A DNA stretch of 64,000 bases from Amycolatopsis regifaucium (GTDB lineage: Bacteria > Actinomycetota > Actinomycetes > Mycobacteriales > Pseudonocardiaceae): assembly GCF_001613935.1 (NCBI RefSeq), contig NZ_LQCI01000012.1, positions 124,001-188,000 of the forward strand, written 5' to 3'. Below, one piece after another: positions 1 through 8,991 of the stretch (within the stretch, counting starts at the first letter, position 1; each line of letters begins with the position of its first letter). The notes beneath the pieces were generated by a model. It saw only the letters and a list, made by a program, of their open reading frames with translations, was not told where the DNA came from and ran no database searches. A program made the translations under genes and the position numbers.

Positions 1-2
1 CG

Positions 3-1592
3 CTGGGCATCCGCAACCTGCTGGTGGTGAACCACGAGTACACCACCGAGGTCCACATGTTCCCGGCCGACCAGTACGACCCGGCCAACCCGACCGAGGA
101 ACAGGTCAAGATCGCCTGGGCGGCACACGGTCTTTCGGTGGTCCAGACCTTCCGTGACCCGATCGGCGGCGCGCTGCACGTCACGCCGAGCCGGTACAAC
201 CGCCGCATCACGCTGAACACCCCCTTCGAGGTGCGTGGCCCGGCCGCCGGTTCGAAGTTCCTCAAGACCTCCGCGGACCCGAGCGGCCGCAAGGTGCTCG
301 GCACGCAGAACAACTGCGCCGGCGGCGTGACCCCTTGGGGCACCGTGCTTTCCGGTGAGGAGAACGTCAACCAGTACTTCGCCAACGCGGACAAGGTCAC
401 CGACCCGGTCGCGTCCGCCCGCCTGAAGCGGTACGGCTTCTCCGGTACCGCCACCACGCGGAAGTGGGAGCGGTACGACAAGCGCTGGGACCTCGCGCAG
501 GAGCCCAACGAGGCCAACCGGTTCGGCTGGGTCGTCGAGATCGACCCGAACGACCCGAACTCGACGCCGGTCAAGCACACCGCGCTCGGCCGGTTCAAGC
601 ACGAGGCCGCGAACGTCAAGATCACCAAGGACGGCCGTGTCGCCGTCTACTCCGGTGACGACGAGCGATTCGAGTACATCTACAAGTTCGTCTCGAAGGG
701 CAAGTACAAGCCGGGCGACAGCGCGCATGCGCGCCGCCACAACTCGGCGCTGCTCGACGAAGGCACGCTGTACGTCGGCCGGTTCACCGGTGACAGCCCC
801 GCCGCCGAGATCGACGGCACCGGCAAACTCCCCGCGGACGGCGAATTCGACGGCGTCGGCGAGTGGATCCCGCTGGCCTCCGGCACCAAGTCCTTTGTGG
901 ACGGATTCACCGCCGAAGAGATCTACGTCTTCACCCGTCAGGCGGCGGACAAGGTCCAGCCGACCAAAATGGACCGTCCCGAGGACATCCAGCCGAACCC
1001 GGTCAACGGCCGGATCTACGCGGCGCTGACCAACAACAGCCAGCGTGGCCCGGCCGGCAAGGCGAACGTCGACGAGGCGAACCCGCGGCCGAACAACCGC
1101 AACGGGCACATCCTGGAGTGGGACGAGGAGGGCGGCGACGCCGCGTCGACGAAGTTCTCCTGGCGGCTGCTGCTGGTCTGTGGTGACCCGAAGACGGCGG
1201 ACACCTACTTCGGCGGCTTCCCGAAGGACCAGGTCAGCCCGATCTCCTGCCCGGACAACGTCGCGTTCGACCGGCACGGGAACCTGTGGATCTCCACCGA
1301 CGGCAACGCGCTCGGCGCCAACGACGGCCTGTTCTCGGTGCCGGTCGACGGTCCGGAGCGCGGCCACGTCAAGCAGTTCCTGTCCGTCCCGGTCGGCGCG
1401 GAATGCTGTGGCCCGGTGGTGACCGATCACCTGGTGCTCGTCGCCGTGCAGCACCCCGGCGAGGACGCGCCCTCCTCCGCGAACCCGACGTCGCACTGGC
1501 CGGACGGCGGCGCGACGCAGCCGCGGCCGTCGATCGTTTCGGTGTGGAAGAAGGGTCGCTGGGGCCAGGTCGGCCGCATCGGCGTCAAGTAG
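3..1592 (+). CDS. PhoX family phosphatase, 5' end outside the window
   Basis: The reading frame is open from the first bases, so the N-terminus and any Tat signal peptide lie outside; about 529 residues are visible. The block LLVVNHEYTTE at the very start, NCAGGVTPWGTVLSGEEN about 100 residues in, and ECCGPVV near the C-terminus are typical of the DUF839/PhoX family. Known PhoX enzymes are secreted, metal-dependent (calcium and iron) phosphomonoesterases that scavenge phosphate. A GTG at 24 is in frame but falls inside the conserved NHEYT region, so it is not a credible start. The family call is firm; the substrate is inferred. A strong hairpin follows the stop codon. Confidence 0.85.
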   Translation: MGIRNLLVVNHEYTTEVHMFPADQYDPANPTEEQVKIAWAAHGLSVVQTFRDPIGGALHVTPSRYNRRITLNTPFEVRGPAAGSKFLKTSADPSGRKVLGTQNNCAGGVTPWGTVLSGEENVNQYFANADKVTDPVASARLKRYGFSGTATTRKWERYDKRWDLAQEPNEANRFGWVVEIDPNDPNSTPVKHTALGRFKHEAANVKITKDGRVAVYSGDDERFEYIYKFVSKGKYKPGDSAHARRHNSALLDEGTLYVGRFTGDSPAAEIDGTGKLPADGEFDGVGEWIPLASGTKSFVDGFTAEEIYVFTRQAADKVQPTKMDRPEDIQPNPVNGRIYAALTNNSQRGPAGKANVDEANPRPNNRNGHILEWDEEGGDAASTKFSWRLLLVCGDPKTADTYFGGFPKDQVSPISCPDNVAFDRHGNLWISTDGNALGANDGLFSVPVDGPERGHVKQFLSVPVGAECCGPVVTDHLVLVAVQHPGEDAPSSANPTSHWPDGGATQPRPSIVSVWKKGRWGQVGRIGVK

Positions 1593-1601
1593 CGGCGGCC
1601 G

Positions 1602-1648
1602 GCGCCCCGATCACTCTCGGCAAGGCACGTTCTGCCTGATCGGGGCGC
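1602..1648. terminator. Terminator hairpin after the PhoX gene
   Basis: A perfect 12-bp inverted repeat (GCGCCCCGATCA / TGATCGGGGCGC) with a 23-nt loop begins 9 bp after the PhoX stop codon. There is no U-tract, as is common in high-GC actinobacteria. Confidence 0.75.
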
Positions 1649-1704
1649 TGGTCGACACCGTTCAGCGATTACGGAACGGTCCCGCGCTCGCTAGCTTCGG
1701 CCCG

Positions 1705-3360
1705 GTGAAAAGGGCACTGGTGTTGATGACGGCTGGCGCGCTTCTGCTGGGTACGGGGGCTTTTCCCGCGCGGGCGCAGGCTCCGGCCGTCCCGTCCGGC
1801 TGCACCGGCGGCGTCGCGCCGAACCCGAGCGTGGAGGAGGGCAGCCCACCCGCCGGGTACACGTTCAACCCGGCGGCCCCGGTGCCCGCCGGGACGCCGA
1901 AGAGCGAACAGCCACGGCTGTCGACGGCGGGCGGCTACCAGCAGGACGGCGGCAAGTACGCGCTGATCGCGACGCCGGACAAGCTGGTCAGCACCGCCTA
2001 CGCGGCGTTGAAGTTCGTGCCCGGCGCCGTCTACACGCTCACCGACTGGACCGGCACGAACGACGGCAACCTCCGTCGCGCGGACGCCGTGCAGGAAACG
2101 GGACTGCGGTTCTACAACGCGGCGAACAAAGTCGTCCTGGAGAACAAGCGCAAGGTCGAGCACGCCGTCGAGGCCGACGGGAAACTCGCCCGCCAGGACT
2201 TCCCGCCGTCGACAGCGCCGCCGACGGCCACTTCGGTCAAGTTCTTCGCCGCCACCGACCGCAATTGGGTCATGTGGGACTGCGTCCACCTGCGGGTCGC
2301 CTCGTTGTCGGTGAAGGCGGAGGTGCGGGATCCGGCCAGTGGCGCCTGGGGCGGCACCGCCACCATCGAGGCGGGCACCACCGCGAACTTCCGGTTCACG
2401 CTGACCAACGACGGCACCGAGGCCCTGACCGGCATCAAGGTCGACGACCCGTATTGCGACGTGAAGCCCGCGCCGATCGCGAGCCTCGACGGCGGCAAGT
2501 CCACGACGATCACCTGCGACCACGCGAACGTCACCGAGGCCGACAACGGCCGCGTCGGTACCGTGACCGTCTCCGGCGCGAAGCATTCGGGCGGCACGCT
2601 GCCGAAGAAGACCGCGACGACGACCATCAAGGTCACCCCGCCGCCCGCGATCGACGAGATCGGGGAGTTCGTCTGGACCGACCTCGACCGGAACGGCCTG
2701 CAGGACGCCGGCGAGCCGGGTGTCGCCGGGGTGAAGGTGACGTTGAAGGACGCTTCGGGCACGGCGCTCGGCACACTCACGACGGACGCCGCCGGCAAAT
2801 ACCGCTTCGCCAAGCTGAAAGACGGCATCTACCAGGTCTGCTTCGACATCGGCGCGCTTCCGCCCGAGTTCGCGGGCCACGCCTTCACGGCGAAGGACGC
2901 GGGCGATGACGCGAAGGACTCCGACGCCGATCCGGCGAACGGGTGCACCGCGACGACCACGGTCGGCCCCAAAAAACGCCAGGATCTGACGCTCGCCGCG
3001 GGCCTCGTCGCGCCCGTGAACAAACTGGGCGACTTCGTCTGGTTGGACAAGGACAAGGACGGATTGCAGAGCCGCGACGAGATCGGCGTCCCTGAGGTGA
3101 AGGTGACGTTGAAGGACGCTTCCGCGAAGGTGGTCGGCGAGGTCGTGACCGGGCCGGACGGGCGGTACGCCTTCGAGGGCGTACCCGCGGGCTCGTACCA
3201 GGTGTGCTTCGACGCCGGTTCCCGGCAGCTGACCCGGTCGGCCGCGGCGCAGTACAACGGCACCGATTCGGCCGCGGACCCCGCGACCGGCTGCACACCG
3301 GTGACCGAATCGGGGGCGCCGGAGGATCTCACCAGGGATGCCGGGCTGATCGAGCCGTAA
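1705..3360 (+). CDS. Secreted SdrD-B-like repeat protein
   Basis: 551 residues with a Sec signal peptide (MKRALVLMTAGALLLG..., cleavage near ARA-Q at about residue 25). Residues about 195-310 look like a DUF11/CARD-B-type beta-sandwich (TANFRFTLTNDGTEALTGIKVDDP). Two SdrD-B-like domains follow, at about 316-430 and 438-551; each opens with a GEFVW/GDFVW motif and an Asp-rich loop (DLDRNGLQD, DKDKDGLQS) that binds calcium in staphylococcal relatives. There is no LPXTG signal or C-terminal membrane anchor, so the protein is probably released or loosely wall-bound. The GTG start is preceded by TAGCTT with a 7-nt gap, suggesting a leaderless transcript. Role unknown; an extracellular or adhesive function is inference. 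Confidence 0.85.
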   Translation: MKRALVLMTAGALLLGTGAFPARAQAPAVPSGCTGGVAPNPSVEEGSPPAGYTFNPAAPVPAGTPKSEQPRLSTAGGYQQDGGKYALIATPDKLVSTAYAALKFVPGAVYTLTDWTGTNDGNLRRADAVQETGLRFYNAANKVVLENKRKVEHAVEADGKLARQDFPPSTAPPTATSVKFFAATDRNWVMWDCVHLRVASLSVKAEVRDPASGAWGGTATIEAGTTANFRFTLTNDGTEALTGIKVDDPYCDVKPAPIASLDGGKSTTITCDHANVTEADNGRVGTVTVSGAKHSGGTLPKKTATTTIKVTPPPAIDEIGEFVWTDLDRNGLQDAGEPGVAGVKVTLKDASGTALGTLTTDAAGKYRFAKLKDGIYQVCFDIGALPPEFAGHAFTAKDAGDDAKDSDADPANGCTATTTVGPKKRQDLTLAAGLVAPVNKLGDFVWLDKDKDGLQSRDEIGVPEVKVTLKDASAKVVGEVVTGPDGRYAFEGVPAGSYQVCFDAGSRQLTRSAAAQYNGTDSAADPATGCTPVTESGAPEDLTRDAGLIEP

Positions 3361-3391
3361 CTGTCGGTGGGTGCCGCTACCGTCGCCGACC

Positions 3392-4009
3392 GTGACCTCA
3401 CATCTCGACACCATCCGCGAGTCCTACGACACCGTCGCCGAGGACTACGTGACGCTGGTCAGGCCGCTGTTCGACCAGGAGCCGATCAGCCGCGCGATGC
3501 TGTCCGGATTCGCCGAGCAGGTCCGCGGCCCGGTCGCCGACGTCGGCTGCGGGCCGGGCCATGTCACCGCCCACCTGGCCTCGCTCGGCCTCGACGTCTC
3601 CGGTGTCGACTTGTCGCCCAAGATGATCGAGATCGCCCGTCGTCAGTACCCGTACCTGCGGTTCGAGGTCGGCTCGATGACCGCGCTCGACGTCCCCGAC
3701 GGCACGCTTAGCGGGCTCGTCGCCTGGTGGTCGATCTTCCATCTGCCACCGGAGACCCTTCCGGCCGTGTTCGCCGAGTTCCGTCGGACGCTGGTGGCCG
3801 GTGGGCAGCTCCTGATCGGCTTCCACGTCGGCGACGAGCGCCTGAGCCCTGAGACGGCGTACGGCCACCCGGTCACCTACGACGCCTACCTGCTGCGACC
3901 GGACCGTATCGCCGAGTCGCTCGGCCAGTCGGGATTGGAGGTCACCGCGCGGCTGGAGCTGGCCGGCAAGAAGTGGCCGCAGGCGTGCCTGCTCGCCGTC
4001 GCGGTTTGA
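3392..4009 (+). CDS. Class I SAM-dependent methyltransferase
   Basis: About 205 residues. The SAM-binding motif I, VADVGCGPGHVTAHLA, lies near residue 48, followed by the acidic GVDLSPKMIEIAR strand. This is the UbiE/Methyltransf_11-type fold, acting on an unidentified small molecule. An upstream in-frame GTG at 3371 exists, but GTG 3392 (TSHLDTIRESYDTVAEDY) fits the usual family start and has TACCGT 8 nt upstream, consistent with a leaderless mRNA. It stands alone between a secreted protein gene and aftB, so context does not identify a substrate. Confidence 0.8.
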   Translation: MTSHLDTIRESYDTVAEDYVTLVRPLFDQEPISRAMLSGFAEQVRGPVADVGCGPGHVTAHLASLGLDVSGVDLSPKMIEIARRQYPYLRFEVGSMTALDVPDGTLSGLVAWWSIFHLPPETLPAVFAEFRRTLVAGGQLLIGFHVGDERLSPETAYGHPVTYDAYLLRPDRIAESLGQSGLEVTARLELAGKKWPQACLLAVAV

Positions 4010-4062
4010 CTCGTGGGCCGCGGACCTGATTCCCTGCGGACGCAACCGAGCCGGGCGGGGCC

Positions 4063-5787
4063 ATGACGCAGACGAGTACGACGGCGAGCGAAAGCACGCC
4101 CGCGTGGCCTTCACGTGCCTGGTTCCGGCGACCGTCGACCTGGACTTGGCTCGGGTTCGGCCTGGTGCTGGTGGTCTACGCCGACCTCGCCTGGCGTCGC
4201 CGCTGGATGAGCGACGACGGCCTGATCGTGCTGCGGACGGTCCGCCAGATCCTCGCGGGCAACGGGCCGGTGTTCAACATCGGCGAACGGGTCGAGACCA
4301 ACACCAGTCCGTTGTGGACAGCCATCCTGAGCGTGCTCGGCCTGATCCCGGGAGTGCCGCTGGAGTGGTTCTCCGTGGTGACCGGGCTGCTCTTCTCGGT
4401 CGCCGGGCTGTTCTTCGGCCTGGACGGCGCCCGGCGGCTCTACCAGCCGCTGGCCTTCCACGGCCTCGCCCCCGCCGGGGCACTGGTGGTCTGCGCGCTG
4501 CCGCCGTTCCGTGACTTCGCGACGTCCGGGCTGGAGACCGGCCTGATCACCTTGTGGCTGGGCGGCACGTGGTGGCTGCTTGTCCGTCGTGTGTCCACAG
4601 TAGAGGGACCGCGCGCCTGGCCGGTCGCGGCCGTCGCCGGCCTGGGGCCGTTGGTGCGGCCGGATCTCGCGCTCTTCAGCGGTGTCGCGTTGCTTGCGTT
4701 GCTCGTGCTCCTGAAGCCAGGCCGACGTCGCGCGGTGGGTCTGCTGGCCGCCGCGGCCGCGCTCCCGTTGGCGTATCAGGTGTTCCGGATGGGCTACTAC
4801 GGCCTGCTGACTCCGAACACCGCGTTGGTCAAGGAGGCCGCGGAGTCGAACTGGGCTCGCGGCTGGGCATACCTCTCCGACCTCGCCCAGCCGTATTGGC
4901 TCCTTGTCCCGGTGCTCCTGCTCGCCGCCGCCGTTCTGACCTTGGTGTCCACTATGGACAGAACCTTCGTGACGCTGGCAGCGGTTCCCCTCGTCGGCGC
5001 CGTCCTGCTTTCGCTGTACGTGATGAGGGTCGGCGGGGACTTCATGCACGGGCGCATGCTGCTCCCGGCGCTGTTCTGCCTGGTGCTGCCGGTGCTGGCC
5101 GTGCCCGTGACCAGGGTGACGGCGGTACTTCTGGTCGGTGTCGGGTTCTGGGCGCTCGTGGCCGCGGGGTCGCTCCGTCCGTCGTATTCCGCCGCGCCGC
5201 ACGCCGTCGGCGTCACCGACGAGCGGGCCTACTGGTCGCGGGCGACCGGGCACGAACATCCGATCCTCGCCAAGGACTACGCCGACCATCCGTCGATGCG
5301 GACGGTGCTGGACGCCGTCCGCGGAGTGCGAGGTCCGGCGGTGCTGATCCAGGATTACTCGACGAGGAGCTGGTACGCGTACCCGACGGACAGGCCGTAT
5401 GTGACCGTCGCGGCGGACAGCATGGGTGCGCTCGGCCTGCTGATCCCGCTCGATATGCGGCTACGCGACGGCTACGGCCTCGCCAACCCGTTCGCCGCGC
5501 ATTCGACGTCGCTGCCCAACGGCCGCGCCGGGCACCAGAAATGGCTGCCCCCGGTGTGGGAACTGGCGAACTCGGCGCGACTGCCGATCCCCGAGGGTGG
5601 GCCGGTTCGCGCCGAGGACGTCGCCGCCGCGCGACTCGCGCTCAGCTGCCCGGAGCTCGTGGCGATCGACGCGTCGGTGCGGGATCCGCTGACGGGGGGA
5701 CGGTTCGTGGACAACCTCGTCGGGTCGTTCGCGCGGGGCTCCGTGCGGTTCCCCCGGGTGGCGTCGACGCCGGTCGTCTGCCGGTGA
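4063..5787 (+). CDS. aftB: AftB-type terminal beta-(1->2)-arabinofuranosyltransferase
   Basis: 574 residues with roughly ten hydrophobic helices: a polyprenyl-phosphate-dependent GT-C glycosyltransferase. The segment RRRWMSDDGLIVLRTVR with Asp51-Asp52, then LAGNGPVFN.GERVETNTSPLW, PPFRDFATSGLE and FRMGYYGLLTPNTAL, closely matches mycobacterial AftB (Rv3805c) as I remember it. AftB adds the terminal beta-1,2-arabinofuranose to arabinogalactan and lipoarabinomannan from decaprenylphosphoryl-arabinose on the outer face of the membrane. Databases often mislabel this family as 'flagellar motor control protein ZomB'. The ATG has a G-rich ribosome site (GGGCGGGG). The gene is not beside other arabinan genes here. 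Confidence 0.85.
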   Translation: MTQTSTTASESTPAWPSRAWFRRPSTWTWLGFGLVLVVYADLAWRRRWMSDDGLIVLRTVRQILAGNGPVFNIGERVETNTSPLWTAILSVLGLIPGVPLEWFSVVTGLLFSVAGLFFGLDGARRLYQPLAFHGLAPAGALVVCALPPFRDFATSGLETGLITLWLGGTWWLLVRRVSTVEGPRAWPVAAVAGLGPLVRPDLALFSGVALLALLVLLKPGRRRAVGLLAAAAALPLAYQVFRMGYYGLLTPNTALVKEAAESNWARGWAYLSDLAQPYWLLVPVLLLAAAVLTLVSTMDRTFVTLAAVPLVGAVLLSLYVMRVGGDFMHGRMLLPALFCLVLPVLAVPVTRVTAVLLVGVGFWALVAAGSLRPSYSAAPHAVGVTDERAYWSRATGHEHPILAKDYADHPSMRTVLDAVRGVRGPAVLIQDYSTRSWYAYPTDRPYVTVAADSMGALGLLIPLDMRLRDGYGLANPFAAHSTSLPNGRAGHQKWLPPVWELANSARLPIPEGGPVRAEDVAAARLALSCPELVAIDASVRDPLTGGRFVDNLVGSFARGSVRFPRVASTPVVCR

Positions 5788-5801
5788 CTAGCGTGGCCGC
5801 C

Positions 5802-6488
5802 ATGGCTGATCTTCCCCTCGCCCTCGTCACCGGCGCCACCCGCGGAATCGGCGCCGCGACCGCCCGCGCGCTCGCCCCCACCCACCGCGTACTGCTCGGC
5901 GGCCGCGACGCCGACGCACTCGGCGAACTCGCCGGAACGCTGCCCGGCGCGAAGCCGTGGCCGGTCGACCTGACTGACGCCGAGACGCTGGAAGCGGCGA
6001 CAGCCGAATTCGGCGAGCTGGACGTGCTGGTCCACTCGGCCGGTGTCGCGCGGCTCGGCACGGTCGAGACCGCGACCGACGCCGACTGGCGGGCGAACTT
6101 CGAGGTCAACGTGCTCGGCGTGGTCACGCTGACCAGGCAGCTGCTGCCCGCGTTGCGCGCCGCGAACGGGCACGTCGTCGTGATCAACTCCGGCGCGGGG
6201 CAGAACGCGCGTCCCGGGTGGGGTCCCTACGCGGCGAGCAAGTTCGCCGTCCGCGCCTTCGCCGACGCGTTGCGCGAAGAGGAGTCCACCCTGCGGGTGA
6301 CGTCGATCTACCCCGGTCGCACGGACACCGAGATGCAGCAGGCGATCGTCGCCGACGAAGGGGGCGAGTACGAGCCGGCACGCTTCCTGCGTCCCGAATC
6401 CGTCGCCGCCGCCGTGTTGTCCGCCGTCACCGCCACCGGCGACGCGCATCCGACCGAGGTGACCCTTCGGCCACGCGGACTGGTCTAG
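5802..6488 (+). CDS. Short-chain dehydrogenase/reductase
   Basis: 228 residues. The NAD(P)-binding TGATRGIG lies at about residues 10-17, the NxxG-like VHSAGVAR near 80, and the catalytic Ser and Tyr-x-x-x-Lys in INSGAG...PYAASK near 127-145. It is a classical SDR close to the DltE/YdfG type; the substrate cannot be read from sequence. The start ATG lies 14 bp after the aftB stop and has TAGCGT 7 nt upstream, so it probably has its own leaderless promoter although it follows aftB closely. Earlier in-frame sequence is out-of-frame aftB DNA. Confidence 0.85.
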   Translation: MADLPLALVTGATRGIGAATARALAPTHRVLLGGRDADALGELAGTLPGAKPWPVDLTDAETLEAATAEFGELDVLVHSAGVARLGTVETATDADWRANFEVNVLGVVTLTRQLLPALRAANGHVVVINSGAGQNARPGWGPYAASKFAVRAFADALREEESTLRVTSIYPGRTDTEMQQAIVADEGGEYEPARFLRPESVAAAVLSAVTATGDAHPTEVTLRPRGLV

Positions 6489-6637
6489 ACGTGTCGGAAG
6501 CTGTCCGCTTTCGGACATAAACCCAGTACGTACTCTCGAAATCGGGGCTTTCGCGCCACGAACCGATAGCTCACTTTCTCGCCTCGCTTCGCAACCTTTC
6601 GATCCGGGTGCTCCGCGCCGGGAGCGCTGGGTGTCGC

Positions 6638-6680
6638 AAGGGCCTCCTTCGAGACGCTCATCGTCCCAAAGGAGGCCTTT
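6638..6680. terminator. Hairpin of the AAGGCCTCCTT family
   Basis: AAGGGCCTCCTT pairs with AAGGAGGCCTT across a 19-nt loop with one bulged G. Related hairpins occur at 39567 and, more weakly, at 44587. It lies between convergent genes (SDR and amidohydrolase) and may end both. Confidence 0.5.
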
Positions 6681-6718
6681 CCGACCTCGGAAATCCCAGC
6701 CGATCCAGCCGCCCCCAG

Positions 6719-6836
6719 TTGTCCACAGCCCCTCACCGTTGTGGGCAACTCCGCCTCACTCAGCCCTTTCCGCCCCTTCCCAGCAGCGACCCCCGATAGA
6801 CTGGCCTCGGGGCCGCCCCCTGGGACGGGTGGGGGG
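6719..6836. repeat. 118-bp interspersed repeat, copy 1, with inverted DnaA-box-like motifs
   Basis: Begins with TTGTCCACA (the actinobacterial DnaA-box consensus), then an inverted TGTGGGCAA 12 bp later, then CCCGATAGACTGG and CCCCCTGGGACGGGTGGGGG. The same order and exactly the same overall length occur at 39410-39527. Confidence 0.6.
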
Positions 6837-6849
6837 CTGCGTAGGTGAG

Positions 6850-8157
6850 TTAAGAGCGCAGCCGCGCCGAGGTTTCGGCGACTTCGGCCTGCACCTGCGC
6901 GCGGTCCACCCGCAGGGATTCGCCGTCGCCGACGACCTGCTCGCCCGCCACCCACACGTCGCGCACCCGGCGTGAGCCCGCGGCCCACACCAGGTTCGAG
7001 AGCAGCTGTTCGTCCGGGACGTCGATGCCCGCCGCGAAGGCCGGGTCGTCCAGGTCGACGTGCACCATGTCCGCCCACCGGCCGGTTTCCAGCGCGCCGA
7101 TGTCGGCTCGGCCCAGCGCGTCCGCGCCACCGCGGGTGCCGAGCAGGAACGCGTCGGCCGCGGTCAGCACCGTCGACTCGCCGGTCGCGAGCCGCGCGAA
7201 CATCGCCGAGAGCTGCAGCTCCTCCCACAGGTCGATGTCGTCGTTCGACGCCGGGCCGTCCGTGCCCAGCCCGACGGCGACACCGGCCTTCCGCAGCTCC
7301 GTGACCCGCGCGATACCCGAAGCGAGCTTCGCGTTCGAGCCCGGGCAGTGCGCGACCCCGACGCCGCGCGCGGCGAACAGCGCGATGTCCTCGTCGGACA
7401 GGTGGATGGCGTGCGCGGCCAGCGTTCGGCCCCGCAGCATTCCGACCTTCTCCAGCAGCGCGGGCACCGAGCCGTGCTCTTCACGCTGCTTGACGTCTTC
7501 GAGCGCCGCCTCCGCCACGTGGATCTGCACCAGCGCGCCGCGCTCGGCCGCCGATTCCGCGGTCGCGCGCAGTGCGTCTTCGTTCAGCATGTACGCCGAG
7601 TGCGGTCCGTAGCCGACTTCGATCCGCTCACCGGGGCCGAACCGGAGGCCGTCGGTGTCGATCCAGCGTTCGATGCCCTTGAGCATCGCGCGCCAGTCCA
7701 TCCCCGGCAGCTCCATGATCGGCGGGCCCAGCAGCACGCGGCCACCGGTGGCGAGCACCGCGTCGGCGAGCTGTTCGCCTTCGAAGTACATCTCCGCGCT
7801 GGTCGTGACGCCGTGCCGCAGCATCTCGACCGAGCCGAGCAGCATGCCCGTGCGGATGTCGGCGGGCTTCAGCTTCGCCTCGGTCGGCCAGATGATTTCG
7901 GTCAGCCACCGCAGCAGCGGCAGGTCGCCGCCCATCCCGCGCAGCAGGGTCATCGGGCTGTGCGCGTGCGCGTTGACCAGACCGGGCAGGAGGATACCGC
8001 TCAACCGGGTCACGGGAGCGGACGTTTCGGGAGCCCCGGATGCGGGACCGACATGGGTGATACGCCCCGTCTCGTCCACGTCGACCACGGCGTCACGCAG
8101 CAACGAGCAAGCGGGGTCGGCGGGGAGAACGACAGGAGCGTGGAAACGGCGTTGCAT
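6850..8157 (-). CDS. Amidohydrolase, MTA/SAH deaminase-like
   Basis: 435 residues. Metal ligands are visible: HAHSPMTLLRG near residue 64 (first HxH), HVAEA near 218, AHAIHLSDED near 250 and LGTDGPASND near 305. This is the COG0402 family of metal-dependent deaminases acting on nucleosides or heterocycles (5'-methylthioadenosine, S-adenosylhomocysteine, guanine or triazines). Domain order and length fit the MTA/SAH deaminase branch. The exact substrate is inference. It is a single gene; its 3' end faces the repeat-bearing intergenic region. Confidence 0.85.
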   Translation of the reverse strand: MQRRFHAPVVLPADPACSLLRDAVVDVDETGRITHVGPASGAPETSAPVTRLSGILLPGLVNAHAHSPMTLLRGMGGDLPLLRWLTEIIWPTEAKLKPADIRTGMLLGSVEMLRHGVTTSAEMYFEGEQLADAVLATGGRVLLGPPIMELPGMDWRAMLKGIERWIDTDGLRFGPGERIEVGYGPHSAYMLNEDALRATAESAAERGALVQIHVAEAALEDVKQREEHGSVPALLEKVGMLRGRTLAAHAIHLSDEDIALFAARGVGVAHCPGSNAKLASGIARVTELRKAGVAVGLGTDGPASNDDIDLWEELQLSAMFARLATGESTVLTAADAFLLGTRGGADALGRADIGALETGRWADMVHVDLDDPAFAAGIDVPDEQLLSNLVWAAGSRRVRDVWVAGEQVVGDGESLRVDRAQVQAEVAETSARLRS

Positions 8158-8340
8158 GAAAAGAGTTTACGGACTGAACCTTCTATCGCGCCGACCGCTA
8201 TCTCGTCGCCAGGGCGTGGCTGGTCATCGATGTCACGGACTTCTTGTCGGCGCCCTGCCGCCGAGACAGCGGGGCCTTCGGCCAAAAGGGCGCGACTCCA
8301 AAAGATCAAGAGACCTTGGTCGCCTGCACCCACACTCAGC

Positions 8341-8991
8341 TCAGTCCACTACGCCGCTCCGCCACGCCCACGCGGCGATCTCCACCCGGTTCCGCGCACC
8401 GATCTTCCCCTGCACAGACGCCAGATGCGTCTTCACCGTCGACAGCGACAGGAACAGCTCGGCGCCGATCTCGGTATTCGTCAGGCCCTTCGCGGCCGCC
8501 TTGACCACGTCCAGTTCCCGCGCCGTCAGCGGCTCCGAAGGCGGGCTGACGTCGCGTTTCACCGTCCCGCCGTCGAAATGCTTCAGCAGCCGGACGGTGA
8601 TCTGCGGCGAGACCAGCGCGTCACCGCGCGCGGCCGCGCGCACCGCCTCGATCAGCAGCGCGGGCCCGGCGTCCTTCAACAGGAACCCGCTCGCGCCGTT
8701 CCGCAACGCGGTGTGCACGTACTCGTCCAGGTCGAACGTCGTGACCACCACCACCTTCAGCGGATCGGTGACGTCCGGTCCCGCCAGCTGCTTGGTGACC
8801 TCGAGCCCGTCGATCCCCGGCATGCGGATGTCCAGCAGGCAGACGTCCGGCCGCAGTTCACGCGCCTTCGCGACCGCCGAGACGCCGTCCGCCACGTCGG
8901 CGACGACCTCGATGTCGTCCTGCGCGTCCAGGATCATCCGGAAGCCGATCCGCACCATGTCCTGGTCGTCGGCGATCAGTACCCGGATCAC
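8341..8991 (-). CDS. NarL/FixJ-type response regulator
   Basis: 216 residues. The receiver domain carries acidic pocket Asp8-Asp9 and phospho-acceptor Asp54 (DVCLLDIRMPG), with a conserved Lys in SGFLLKDAG. The LuxR-type HTH is at about 145-205 (LTARELDVVKAAAKGLTNTEIGAELFLSLSTVKTHL). The ATG overlaps the stop codon of the sensor kinase by 4 nt, so the two are translationally coupled. The likely target is the divergent ABC transporter operon beginning at 10945. Confidence 0.9.
   Translation of the reverse strand: MIRVLIADDQDMVRIGFRMILDAQDDIEVVADVADGVSAVAKARELRPDVCLLDIRMPGIDGLEVTKQLAGPDVTDPLKVVVVTTFDLDEYVHTALRNGASGFLLKDAGPALLIEAVRAAARGDALVSPQITVRLLKHFDGGTVKRDVSPPSEPLTARELDVVKAAAKGLTNTEIGAELFLSLSTVKTHLASVQGKIGARNRVEIAAWAWRSGVVD

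Larger units (their letters stand above)
6489..6849. other. Intergenic region holding a hairpin and a 118-bp repeat element
   Basis: 361 bp between convergent genes without a credible gene. It contains a GGCCTCCTT hairpin (6638-6680) and one copy of the DnaA-box-containing repeat (6719-6836). The sequence at 6510-6600 shows nothing I can name. Confidence 0.6.

Noticed and set aside
1669..3414. Long open frame on the - strand opposite the SdrD-B-like gene
   Set aside because: Mirror frame of a high-GC gene: Arg/Gly-rich composition, no family features, and the + strand has a signal peptide and recognisable domains.
4554..5801. Upstream in-frame extension of the SDR gene
   Set aside because: It lies wholly inside aftB in another frame; the SDR Rossmann motif begins directly after ATG 5802, which has its own -10-like box.
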